DNA from: Nitrospinota bacterium
GTDB lineage: Bacteria > Nitrospinota_A > UBA7883 > JACRLM01
Length of the DNA stretch: 22,125 bases
Direction: 5' to 3'
Assembly (NCBI GenBank): GCA_015231995.1
Contig: JADGAO010000027.1
Span: 1-22,125 of the forward strand
Shown: positions 1 through 5,392 of the stretch, piece by piece
How positions within the stretch are numbered: the first letter of the stretch is position 1
Layout: every line of letters starts with the position of its first letter
Notes under the pieces: generated by a model
The model's database searches: none
The model's input: only the letters and a program-made list of their open reading frames with translations
What the model was told of the DNA's origin: nothing
Program-made: the position numbers and the translations under genes

Positions 1-206
1 TGACCGTCACCGACTCGCTTAAAGATGTCCTGCCCAACAGCAAGTACACGTTCACGGCCACATTCCCGAACGGCTCAAAAGACACCTCCGGCGCGTCGTT
101 TTCCCAGAAGTGGAGTTTCCATCCGTCGTTGCTCGGCTCGTACAGACTCGACGTGAGCGACTCATCTGGACGGACGGCGATGCTGATGAAGTCGAGGGAT
201 AACTGA
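1..206 (+). CDS. 3' end of an unidentified gene (partial)
   Basis: An open frame enters from the left edge, reads in codons from base 3 and stops at TGA 204-206. About 67 residues are visible. They are rich in Ser, Thr and Asp with alternating polar and hydrophobic residues, for example YTFTATFPNGS and GSYRLDVSD, which suggests a beta-sandwich of an extracellular or surface protein. I do not recognise a family. It does not resemble a Mu-type portal protein, which would be the expected neighbour upstream of gpF. It may be host DNA or an unrelated phage gene. Confidence 0.45.
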   Translation, partial: TVTDSLKDVLPNSKYTFTATFPNGSKDTSGASFSQKWSFHPSLLGSYRLDVSDSSGRTAMLMKSRDN

Positions 207-338
207 TAGAGCCACAGATTGCGAGGCTTTGGCTGGCTGTGAAACCTTCCTCCGGGGCAAGAAGCGCATAGTTTGGACGATTAAGCCCTGTTCAATCAAT
301 GCGATTGGCTGGTTTTCGGACGGTTTTTAGCGGATTCA

Positions 339-359
339 AGGCTTGCGGAGCCTGTTTTT
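339..359 (+). terminator. weak candidate terminator
   Basis: AGGCT (339-343) pairs with AGCCT (349-353) over a 5-base loop, and is followed by G and five T residues (355-359). The stem is short. The position, between the left-edge gene and the late operon, suits a terminator for the left gene. Confidence 0.3.
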
Positions 360-416
360 GATTCCCGGCGCCGCGCTTAAAAGGCCGTAAAGGCGGCTGG
401 AAGCCCTGTGCGAGGC

Positions 417-437
417 GGATTCCCAATGTCCGAATCC
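417..437. repeat. inverted repeat GGATTC/GAATCC
   Basis: GGATTC at 417-422 is mirrored by GAATCC at 432-437 across 9 bases. It lies in the 364-base non-coding stretch before the gpF-like gene, just upstream of the AAACGTTTTTAAA repeats. It may be a protein-binding site or a small hairpin. Confidence 0.35.
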
Positions 438-440
438 CTT

Positions 441-474
441 AAACGTTTTTAAACGGGTTTGAAACGTTTTTAAA
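441..474. repeat. two direct copies of AAACGTTTTTAAA, 21 bases apart
   Basis: The 13-base word AAACGTTTTTAAA occurs at 441-453 and again at 462-474. The centre-to-centre distance is 21 bases, about two helical turns, so both copies face the same side of the DNA. Each holds the palindrome AAACGTTT. They lie about 100 bases before the first late gene, where an operator or activator site for a late promoter would be expected. No regulator is identified in the window. Confidence 0.45.
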
Positions 475-553
475 TGGGGGGTGGATAGCCATCGGGGGGC
501 TCAAATTGGATTGTTAAAGGGAATTGGAGTTTGAAAGCCCTTTTGGAGACGAA

Positions 554-583
554 ATGAAATATATCTCAATATGGTCGGTCTAA
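554..583 (+). CDS. possible 9-residue leader peptide overlapping gpF start
   Basis: ATG 554 is preceded by GGAG at 545-548 (spacing 5) and encodes MKYISIWSV before TAA 581-583. The gpF-like gene starts at ATG 571 in another frame, inside this mini-ORF, and has no good ribosome site of its own. The gpF frame is open only back to a TGA at 532-534 and has no other start codon there. The mini-ORF could deliver ribosomes to 571 by coupling, or its start could be a chance ATG. Confidence 0.25.
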   Translation: MKYISIWSV

Positions 584-1764
584 GTTTCAATCTTCCGCCG
601 GAACAGGCCATCCGATTCTTCCAGGCCAAAGGGCTACGAACGTCCTTTGACTGGCGGGATATGCTCCATGAAGAGCACACCCGCGCTTTCACCGTGGCCA
701 AGATGATGGACCTGGACATGCTGGCCGACGTGCGAGTAGCCGTTGACCGAGCCATCGCCGAAGGATGGAGCCTGCATAGGTTCCGCGAAGAGTTGACGCC
801 ATACCTCCAGAAGAAAGGCTGGTGGGGAGTACAAGAGATGCGCGACCCTGTCACTGGCGAAATAACGGTCGCCCAGCTTGGCAGTCCACGCAGGCTCAAG
901 ACCATTTTTGATACCAACATGGCCACGGCCTACGCGGCTGGCAAATGGAAACAGATAGAGGCTACGGCCAAATCCGCGCCATATCTAATGTATGACGCGG
1001 TGAACGATAACCGCACTCGTCCGCAACACCGCGCCTGGGATGGCCTGGTTTTGCGATTCAATGATCCCTGGTGGAAAACTCATTACCCACCCAATGACTG
1101 GTATTGCCGATGTTCGGTCATACAACTTGACGAAAGGCAATTGCGCAGGCTGGGGAAGATGGGGCCAGATACCGCCCCTCCAATAGAAACTTACGAATGG
1201 GTAAATCCGCGAACGGGTGAAGTGATTTACGTCCCATATGGGGTTGGCCCCGGTTGGGGTTATCATCCGGGACTCGCCAGAACCGGGCAAACACTGCAAA
1301 CCCTCGCGGAAAAGCTGGAAGCCGTTCCCGCCGATTTCGCCAACGCCGCGTTAAAAGACGTTGTTGCGTCGCCATCGTTTATGGACTGGTTAAAAAGCCC
1401 ACAAGGAGCCTTTCCTGTGATGCGGGTTAAAGATGAGGCGGCGGCCGCAATCGGGGCGGAACGGAGCATCGCCGTCCTGTCGGCGGAGTCCGCAATCAAG
1501 AATCAGGCTAACCACCCGGATTTGACGCCGGAAGATTACGCCGTTCTGCCACTGCTGGGCGAGACGCCGACGCTAATAGTCAAAGACTCAGAGAACACGT
1601 TTGTCATTGTACGCGATGGAGGAAAGCTTTATTGGGCGGTAGTAAAAGCGGCGCAAGGTGGGGGCCGTGAAACTTTCATCACATCATTCAGACGCACAAA
1701 TGTCGATGACGTAAAAAACTTGCTCAAGCGTGGGACGGTTCTTTATGGCGACTGGGGGAAATGA
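571..1764 (+). CDS. Mu gpF-like minor head protein with nuclease-like C-terminus
   Basis: This is a minor head morphogenesis protein of the Mu gpF / SPP1 gp7 family, which acts inside the assembling capsid near the portal. The family core lies at about residues 60-190: an N-terminal helical region, DNRTRPQHRAWDG near residue 147 and the Cys-containing block WYCRCSVIQLDERQL near residue 177. Residues from about 285 to 397 form a separate C-terminal domain with ETPTLIV, KLYWAVVKA and RETFITSFRR. This pattern resembles the PBECR (Barnase/EndoU/ColicinE5/RelE-like) nuclease domains often fused to phage head proteins; that assignment is from pattern memory. The start ATG 571 has a poor ribosome site. 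In Mu this gene follows the portal gene, but no portal gene precedes it here. Confidence 0.85.
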   Translation: MVGLSFNLPPEQAIRFFQAKGLRTSFDWRDMLHEEHTRAFTVAKMMDLDMLADVRVAVDRAIAEGWSLHRFREELTPYLQKKGWWGVQEMRDPVTGEITVAQLGSPRRLKTIFDTNMATAYAAGKWKQIEATAKSAPYLMYDAVNDNRTRPQHRAWDGLVLRFNDPWWKTHYPPNDWYCRCSVIQLDERQLRRLGKMGPDTAPPIETYEWVNPRTGEVIYVPYGVGPGWGYHPGLARTGQTLQTLAEKLEAVPADFANAALKDVVASPSFMDWLKSPQGAFPVMRVKDEAAAAIGAERSIAVLSAESAIKNQANHPDLTPEDYAVLPLLGETPTLIVKDSENTFVIVRDGGKLYWAVVKAAQGGGRETFITSFRRTNVDDVKNLLKRGTVLYGDWGK

Positions 1765-1791
1765 ACGGAATGGGAAAAACAGGAGAATAAC

Positions 1792-2049
1792 ATGGGCGGC
1801 AATACGAAGCTTCAAGTCCTTGATAAGAACAAAAGACTATTGATGTGGGACGATTGTGAGCTCCTTCCATTGTTTGACGAAGCCAAAGGTCAACTGCATA
1901 TCCCCAACCATCATTTTTTCGACATTGACGCAATAGGGTTCGTTTCGATTAAAGGCAGGGTTTATGAAGTGTGGGATGTGAGAGAGGGGGATACGAACTC
2001 CGACGATGAACACATCCCTCTCACCATTTACTTCAAGGCGGTTTCATGA
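1792..2049 (+). CDS. small acidic protein of unknown function
   Basis: This 85-residue protein has a clear ribosome site (AGGAGA, 5 bases before ATG 1792) and sits 27 bases after the gpF-like gene. It is acidic, about 15 Asp/Glu against 9 Lys/Arg, with a beta-rich look (RLLMWDDCELLP, RVYEVWDVREGD). I do not recognise a family. The DNA is AT-rich: a hand count over 1801-1920 gives 49 G/C in 120, well below the tape-measure gene, so it may be recently acquired cargo. Its position right after a suspected nuclease domain and its acidity would fit an immunity partner or an accessory anti-defence protein; both are inferences. Confidence 0.75.
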   Translation: MGGNTKLQVLDKNKRLLMWDDCELLPLFDEAKGQLHIPNHHFFDIDAIGFVSIKGRVYEVWDVREGDTNSDDEHIPLTIYFKAVS

Positions 2050-2059
2050 CGAAAAAAAT

Positions 2060-2149
2060 GGAGCGCGGTGGGGACTCCCGTTTTCCCCACATTGCGCGCC
2101 GATGTTTCCATCGTGCTACGGCCGGGAGATTCACCGTGTCGCGCGCTCC
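2060..2149 (+). ncRNA. cloverleaf-like inverted-repeat element, candidate structured RNA
   Basis: GGAGCGCG (2060-2067) pairs with CGCGCTCC (2142-2149) and closes three internal hairpins: GTGGGGA 2068-2074 with TCCCCAC 2084-2090; CGATG 2100-2104 with CATCG 2109-2113 over TTTC; and ACGG 2118-2121 with CCGT 2134-2137. The fold resembles a four-way junction in the 135-base gap between two cargo genes. I tested it as a tRNA and reject that: there is no proper T-arm GTTCRA block and no anticodon arm. It could be an mRNA leader element for the gene at 2185, a small RNA or a DNA-level cruciform. Confidence 0.35.
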
Positions 2150-2184
2150 TAACTATTTTATAAGCCTTTTAAAGGAATAAATCA

Positions 2185-2394
2185 ATGGGCAGAAACGACC
2201 ACCTGAACCATAAACCGGACGCTATTGGAGTTGAGGAATGTTCCGCAATACGACAAGCGATCATAGCCCTTGACGATCTCATTATGAGCCTTTGTCCAGA
2301 GGGCCGTGATCGCCGCATGGCTTTAGACCGACTGGAGGAAGCTCGGATGTGGGCTATAAAAGCCATAGTCCTTCCTTATCCGCCAATCGAATAG
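2185..2394 (+). CDS. Acb2/Tad1-hairpin-like small protein, putative cyclic-nucleotide sponge
   Basis: This 69-residue helical protein has a ribosome site AAAGGA 8 bases before ATG 2185. The body reads as a helical hairpin: an AIRQAIIALDDLI helix, then the turn CPEGRDR, then ALDRLEEARMWAIKAI. This order of helix, C/T-P-x-x-R-(D/E)-R turn and L-x-x-LEEA-x-MWA-x-x-AI helix is what I recall for small phage proteins assigned to the Acb2/Tad1 hairpin family. Characterised members bind the cyclic nucleotide signals of CBASS and Thoeris immunity and so block them. Binding is not shown by sequence alone, and related small phage proteins have no proven role. It sits with DNA-modification genes, which supports an anti-defence role. 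Confidence 0.6.
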   Translation: MGRNDHLNHKPDAIGVEECSAIRQAIIALDDLIMSLCPEGRDRRMALDRLEEARMWAIKAIVLPYPPIE

Positions 2395-2414
2395 GAAAGA
2401 AAGAAATTTGGACA

Positions 2415-2509
2415 GGCCGGGCCGGCGGTTATCCGGCTCCGGCCGCGTGGACGTAACCCACGCCCGGCGGTCGCCGATATCCAGGATGTTTGAAATTATA
2501 TGGCGACCG
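2415..2509 (+). promoter_or_regulatory. three contiguous hairpins upstream of com-like gene
   Basis: Three stems lie nearly end to end. GGCCGG 2415-2420 with CCGGCC 2439-2444 continues, past a single bulged T 2438, into GCCGG 2421-2425 with CCGGC 2433-2437 over a 7-base loop. GCGTGG 2445-2450 pairs with CCACGC 2458-2463. CGGTCGCC 2468-2475 pairs with GGCGACCG 2502-2509 around a 26-base AT-richer loop. No T tract follows, so these are not standard terminators. They occupy most of the 145-base gap between the Acb2-like gene and the com-like frame, and may control expression of the modification genes or be an independent RNA. Confidence 0.4.
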
Positions 2510-2529
2510 AGCAAAGACCGGAAGGGGGG

Positions 2530-2659
2530 ATGAACATGACTGAATAAAACACGTTGCGCCAACTGCCGCAGGCTTCTTGCGGTGGTAAAGAAGACGGTGG
2601 CCAGCGGGGCCATCGAAATAAAATGCCCGCGTTGCAAGACCGTGAATAAAGTCCCTTGA
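2530..2659 (+). pseudogene. com: com-like zinc-finger regulator, frame interrupted near its start
   Basis: The frame ending at TGA 2657-2659 encodes CANCRRLLA then EIKCPRCKTVNKV, the paired C-x2-C ... C-x2-C zinc ribbon of Mu Com and its relatives, which are RNA-binding translational activators of the next gene. The natural starts ATG 2530 and ATG 2536, after the strong GGGGGG at 2524-2529, read MTE then TAA in another frame. The Com frame itself has a stop at 2537-2539 and then only a CTG at 2540. One extra A before T 2545 would restore M-T-E-I-K-T-R-C, very like normal Com starts. So this is a one-base deletion, an assembly error, a CTG start or a +1 frameshift at the stop codon. The C-terminus is shorter than in Mu Com. 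Confidence 0.6.
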
Positions 2660-2675
2660 GCGTTTAACAAAGAGA

Positions 2676-2699
2676 GCCTCCGAGCTCCAAGCTGGAGGC
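2676..2699 (+). promoter_or_regulatory. hairpin sequestering the methyltransferase ribosome site
   Basis: GCCTCC (2676-2681) pairs with GGAGGC (2694-2699). After one bulged G, AGCT (2683-2686) pairs with AGCT (2690-2693) over a CCA loop. The 3' arm contains the methyltransferase Shine-Dalgarno GGAGG (2694-2698), 6 bases before ATG 2705, so the site is entirely within the stem. In Mu the mom ribosome site is similarly hidden and is released when Com binds the mRNA just upstream. The com-like frame ends 17 bases before this hairpin, which supports the same kind of switch. Confidence 0.6.
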
Positions 2700-2704
2700 C
2701 TGGA

Positions 2705-3316
2705 ATGTCCACAAAAATAGTCGTGTCGCTTTTCGCAGGAGCTGGAGGTTTTGATCTTGGATTTGAAAAGGCGGGGTTCAATGTCCGTGTCGCTGTCGAG
2801 CGGGATAAAACCTGTTGTGAAACTCTTCGGCGTAACGATCCCAAAAAGGCGGTCATCTGCGCCGACATCGAAACCGTGACCGCAAATGCGATTCTCAAAG
2901 CGGGGAAAATAAAACCCGGCTCGGTATCCGTGGTGATAGGAGGCCCGCCGTGCCAAGGGTTCAGCCAGGCCGGGCCGCGAGACCCAAAAGACCCTCGCAA
3001 TTTTCTTTACTCGGAATATTTCCGGATCGTGGAGGGTCTCAAGCCTCGAATGTTCTTGATGGAAAATACATCCGGCATCCTTTGTTCACGGAACATGCCG
3101 GTGTTCCGTGAGCTTCTGTTCACCGGGCAAAAGCTTGGTTACGCGGTTGGCTACCGCCTTCTCAACGCCGTTCAGTTTGGAGTTCCGCAGGAAAGACGGC
3201 GGTGCTTTGTCTTCGGGCGACGCTTGCCGGATTTTGAGCGAATGATTAGGAAACCCCAAACCGTGGCGGATGCGATTTCCGACCTTGAAGATAAGGAGGT
3301 CGTTTTTAATGGATAA
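2705..3316 (+). CDS. C5 cytosine DNA methyltransferase, N-terminal part
   Basis: This 203-residue frame holds the AdoMet-binding and catalytic half of a cytosine-C5 DNA methyltransferase. Motif I is SLFAGAGGFDLGF (residues 8-20). Motif IV is GGPPCQGFSQAG with catalytic Cys83. Motif VI is MENTSG with Glu120. Motif VIII is QFGVPQERRR (157-166). The target-recognition region and motifs IX-X are missing and continue in another frame from ATG 3309. The likely role is to methylate phage DNA and protect it from host restriction; the target sequence cannot be read from this. Its ribosome site lies inside a hairpin and the com-like frame precedes it, so translation is probably switched on late. Confidence 0.9.
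   Translation: MSTKIVVSLFAGAGGFDLGFEKAGFNVRVAVERDKTCCETLRRNDPKKAVICADIETVTANAILKAGKIKPGSVSVVIGGPPCQGFSQAGPRDPKDPRNFLYSEYFRIVEGLKPRMFLMENTSGILCSRNMPVFRELLFTGQKLGYAVGYRLLNAVQFGVPQERRRCFVFGRRLPDFERMIRKPQTVADAISDLEDKEVVFNG
3293..3299 (+). promoter_or_regulatory. strong internal ribosome site for the second methyltransferase frame
   Basis: AAGGAGG lies inside the end of the first methyltransferase frame, 9 bases before ATG 3309. That ATG overlaps the first frame's TAA (3314-3316). A near-perfect Shine-Dalgarno here supports independent, coupled translation of the C-terminal part. Confidence 0.55.
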
Positions 3317-3707
3317 CCTTCACATCGTCACGCGGCCTTCCAAGCTTCAGCTTGCGAGATATAAGCGCATTCCCCAGGGCGGAAATCTTGGAGACGTTCC
3401 TAAGCGGCTCCGGCCTCTTCGTTTCAGGGACGAAGCGTACTTCAAAGTTTTCACACCTAACGGCGCTTCCAGAAGGCTTAAGCCTGAAGGTTTTTGTCCA
3501 ACACTGCAGGCGAGTAGCGGGGACACGAACAGATTCATCCATCCGGTTCACGATCGGGAAATCACGTTGCGCGAGCGGGCACGTCTTCAGACGTTCCCGG
3601 ATACCCATGAGTTTGCAGGATCGTATGAAAGCGTTAAACGGCAAATTGGAAACGCCGTTCCTGTCGAGCTGGCGGCTGTCCTGGCTACCGCATTAAAAAA
3701 GTGGTGA
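3309..3707 (+). CDS. C5 cytosine DNA methyltransferase, C-terminal part (TRD, motifs IX-X)
   Basis: This 132-residue frame completes the methyltransferase. Residues 1-60 are a short target-recognition region. LKPEGFCPTLQASS and LRERARLQTFPD (57-97) give motif IX, and QIGNAVPVELA (112-122) is motif X. The two frames total 335 residues, a normal size for a single-chain C5 enzyme. They overlap by 8 bases, with AAGGAGG before ATG 3309. This organisation recalls naturally split enzymes such as M.AquI, whose subunits reassemble. The alternative is a broken gene: one T fewer in the T5 run at 3303-3307 would fuse both frames cleanly. Confidence 0.85.
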   Translation: MDNLHIVTRPSKLQLARYKRIPQGGNLGDVPKRLRPLRFRDEAYFKVFTPNGASRRLKPEGFCPTLQASSGDTNRFIHPVHDREITLRERARLQTFPDTHEFAGSYESVKRQIGNAVPVELAAVLATALKKW

Positions 3708-3715
3708 ACCCGCAC

Positions 3716-3814
3716 ATGACCGACACGAACAAAAAATCGCAGTTTGAGAGAATCGCCAACAGGATGAACGAGAACTCGCAGACTAGGAGATCCAACGCCA
3801 TGAAGACGATATGA
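3716..3814 (+). CDS. 32-residue basic small protein coupled to gpI-like gene
   Basis: ATG 3716 opens a short frame (begins MTDTNKKSQFERIANRMN, 32 residues) ending in TGA 3812-3814, which overlaps ATG 3811 of the next gene as ATGA. The overlap suggests the frame is translated and feeds ribosomes into the protease/scaffold gene. The peptide is polar and basic, rich in Asn, Lys and Arg, with a helical look. No family is recognised and its own ribosome site is weak. Confidence 0.45.
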   Translation: MTDTNKKSQFERIANRMNENSQTRRSNAMKTI

Positions 3815-4941
3815 GGACGCTTAAAATTTTCCGGCCCGGCGCACACACCGACTCCACCGGAAAAAGAGTTACGCTTACGGAAGCCGACCTTAAAAAGTCC
3901 GCGCAGGCTTACAGCCCCGCCACTCACGAGGCTCCGATAGTTGTTGGTCATCCGGCCAATGACGCTCCTGCCTTTGGGTGGATCGGCAAGCTTGCTTTCG
4001 CCGACGGGCATCTTTCTGCCGAGCCCCGGCAGGTCAACGCGGACTTTGCGGAGTTAGTCAAAACTGGCTCGTACAAAAAAATCTCCGCATCCTTCTATAT
4101 GCCGGATTCTCCCACTAATCCCGTACCCGGCTCGTATTACCTGCGCCACGTCGGTTTTTTGGGAGCTATGCCGCCGGCGCTCAAAGGCCTGCCTCCCGTC
4201 AACTTCAAGGAAGAGGAAGTTGGGATAGTGACGTTCAACGAAAACGACGACTCGATAGTCGCCCGGTTTTTCCGGAACCTCCGGGATTTTTTTATCGCCG
4301 AAAAAGGGCAAGAGACAGCGGACAAGATTTTGCCCTCTTACGATCTGGAAGCCCTGACCACGTCCGCCGTTCAGGAAGCGTTGGAAGCTAAACAAGAAGT
4401 CTCCCCCACTCCAGTCCATGACACTCAAACCATGTTTAACGAAGGGAAACAAGCTATGGATAAAGCGGAAGCCGAAGCCGCAAAAAAAAAGGAAGAGGAC
4501 GAGAAGCGTCTCACCGCCGAAAAGGACGCCGCTTTTGCGGAACGCGAGGCGGAGATCGTCAGGCGCGAGACGGAGCTTGCAAAGAAGGAGCGTTCCGATT
4601 TTCTTGAAGGGTTAATCTCCGAAGGGAAGATTCTCCCAGCCGCCAAACCCGCCCTCATCGAGATCATGGGTGCGATGAAGGCCGACACGGTCTCGTTCTC
4701 CGAAGGGACAAAGACGGTGAAAAAACCGGCGTTGGAGGTGTTTCAGTCGTTCCTGTCTGGCCTGCCGAAAAGCGTTACGTTTGGAGAAGCCGCCGGATCG
4801 GACAAGGGAACCCCGGAGACAGACCCTGAATTGGTTGGCAAAAAAGCTCGCGCATATGTGAACGAGCAGGAGCAAAAGGGCAATGCCGTAAGTTTTACCG
4901 AAGCGGTCCGGCTTGTGTCCGAAGGAAAGGAAGGAAAGTAG
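3811..4941 (+). CDS. Mu gpI-like head maturation protease / scaffold
   Basis: This 376-residue protein matches the Mu I protein family. The N-terminal protease part reads MRTLKIFRPGAHTDSTGK, then APIVVGHP, then APAFGWIGKL, then YKKISASFYMP and LRHVGFLGAMPPALKGL (to about residue 130). From about residue 215 a long charged coiled coil (MDKAEAEAAKKKEEDEKRL and onward) forms the scaffold, ending in a helical region near FTEAVRLVSEGKEGK. In Mu the protease processes the scaffold and itself during capsid maturation. The start overlaps the upstream 32-codon frame (ATGA). Confidence 0.85.
   Translation: MRTLKIFRPGAHTDSTGKRVTLTEADLKKSAQAYSPATHEAPIVVGHPANDAPAFGWIGKLAFADGHLSAEPRQVNADFAELVKTGSYKKISASFYMPDSPTNPVPGSYYLRHVGFLGAMPPALKGLPPVNFKEEEVGIVTFNENDDSIVARFFRNLRDFFIAEKGQETADKILPSYDLEALTTSAVQEALEAKQEVSPTPVHDTQTMFNEGKQAMDKAEAEAAKKKEEDEKRLTAEKDAAFAEREAEIVRRETELAKKERSDFLEGLISEGKILPAAKPALIEIMGAMKADTVSFSEGTKTVKKPALEVFQSFLSGLPKSVTFGEAAGSDKGTPETDPELVGKKARAYVNEQEQKGNAVSFTEAVRLVSEGKEGK
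4456..4941 (+). CDS. internal in-frame start, gpZ-like scaffold
   Basis: ATG 4456 is in frame with the gpI-like gene and is preceded by GAAGGGA at 4441-4447. It would yield a 161-residue protein starting MDKAEAEAAKKKEE, all coiled coil and C-terminal domain. Mu makes its scaffold gpZ from an internal start within gene I, so the same arrangement is expected here. An ATG at 4432 is the other candidate. Confidence 0.5.
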   Translation: MDKAEAEAAKKKEEDEKRLTAEKDAAFAEREAEIVRRETELAKKERSDFLEGLISEGKILPAAKPALIEIMGAMKADTVSFSEGTKTVKKPALEVFQSFLSGLPKSVTFGEAAGSDKGTPETDPELVGKKARAYVNEQEQKGNAVSFTEAVRLVSEGKEGK

Positions 4942-4945
4942 AACC

Positions 4946-5365
4946 ATGCACACTCCAATATTGATAAAGAATTTCACGTCAGACTCTGCGATAGCTCCGT
5001 ACCGGATCGTGGCCATAGGAGCCGCAGACGGCTCGGTCAAACAGGCGAGCGTCTCCACGGACGCCCTTCTGGGCGTGACTGATTCTCTTGGTAGCAATTC
5101 CGCCAACCGCGTTGACGTAATCCAGATGGGCGTGGTCAACGTGGAATATGGCGGCAACGTTACGCGCGGCGACCTGCTGACAGCGGACGCGAACGGCAAA
5201 GCCGTGAAAGCCACCGCGCACACCCACACGGAAAACACGGCAGGCGCTTACGCGCAGAACGCCACGACCGCCGCAGGTTCAATGAAAGAGATCATCGGCA
5301 GGGCGATGGTCTCTGGCGTATCCGGCGATATCGGCTCCGTGCAGATAAACCTCGGCCAAATATAA
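4946..5365 (+). CDS. capsid decoration/cement protein, DUF2190-like
   Basis: This 139-residue protein starts at ATG 4946, with GGAAGGAAAG directly upstream overlapping the end of the previous gene. The frame is open further left, but earlier starts lie inside the gpI-like gene. It looks like a DUF2190 capsid cement protein: short beta strands with APYRIVAIGAADGSV, ALLGVTDS, VVNVEYGGNVTRGDLLTAD and a C-terminal EIIGRAMVSG. Members of this family stabilise the capsid shell from outside. Its place between scaffold and major capsid genes fits. Confidence 0.75.
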   Translation: MHTPILIKNFTSDSAIAPYRIVAIGAADGSVKQASVSTDALLGVTDSLGSNSANRVDVIQMGVVNVEYGGNVTRGDLLTADANGKAVKATAHTHTENTAGAYAQNATTAAGSMKEIIGRAMVSGVSGDIGSVQINLGQI

Positions 5366-5392
5366 CGGCAGACAAAAAAGGAGACTTAAAAC

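Noticed and set aside
2060..2149. tRNA or tRNA-Sec at the cloverleaf-like element
   Set aside because: The outer stem and length fit loosely, but there is no GTTCRA T-loop, no valid anticodon arm and no D-arm signature.
2445..2463. Anticodon-arm-like hairpin with a GTA-centred loop
   Set aside because: The base before the would-be anticodon is C rather than T, and flanking sequence forms other hairpins instead of D and T arms.
2323..3000. Leftward open frame of 225 codons across the methyltransferase start
   Set aside because: It overlaps com and the methyltransferase motifs in antisense, has no recognisable domain and no ribosome site; it is a shadow of GC-rich coding DNA.
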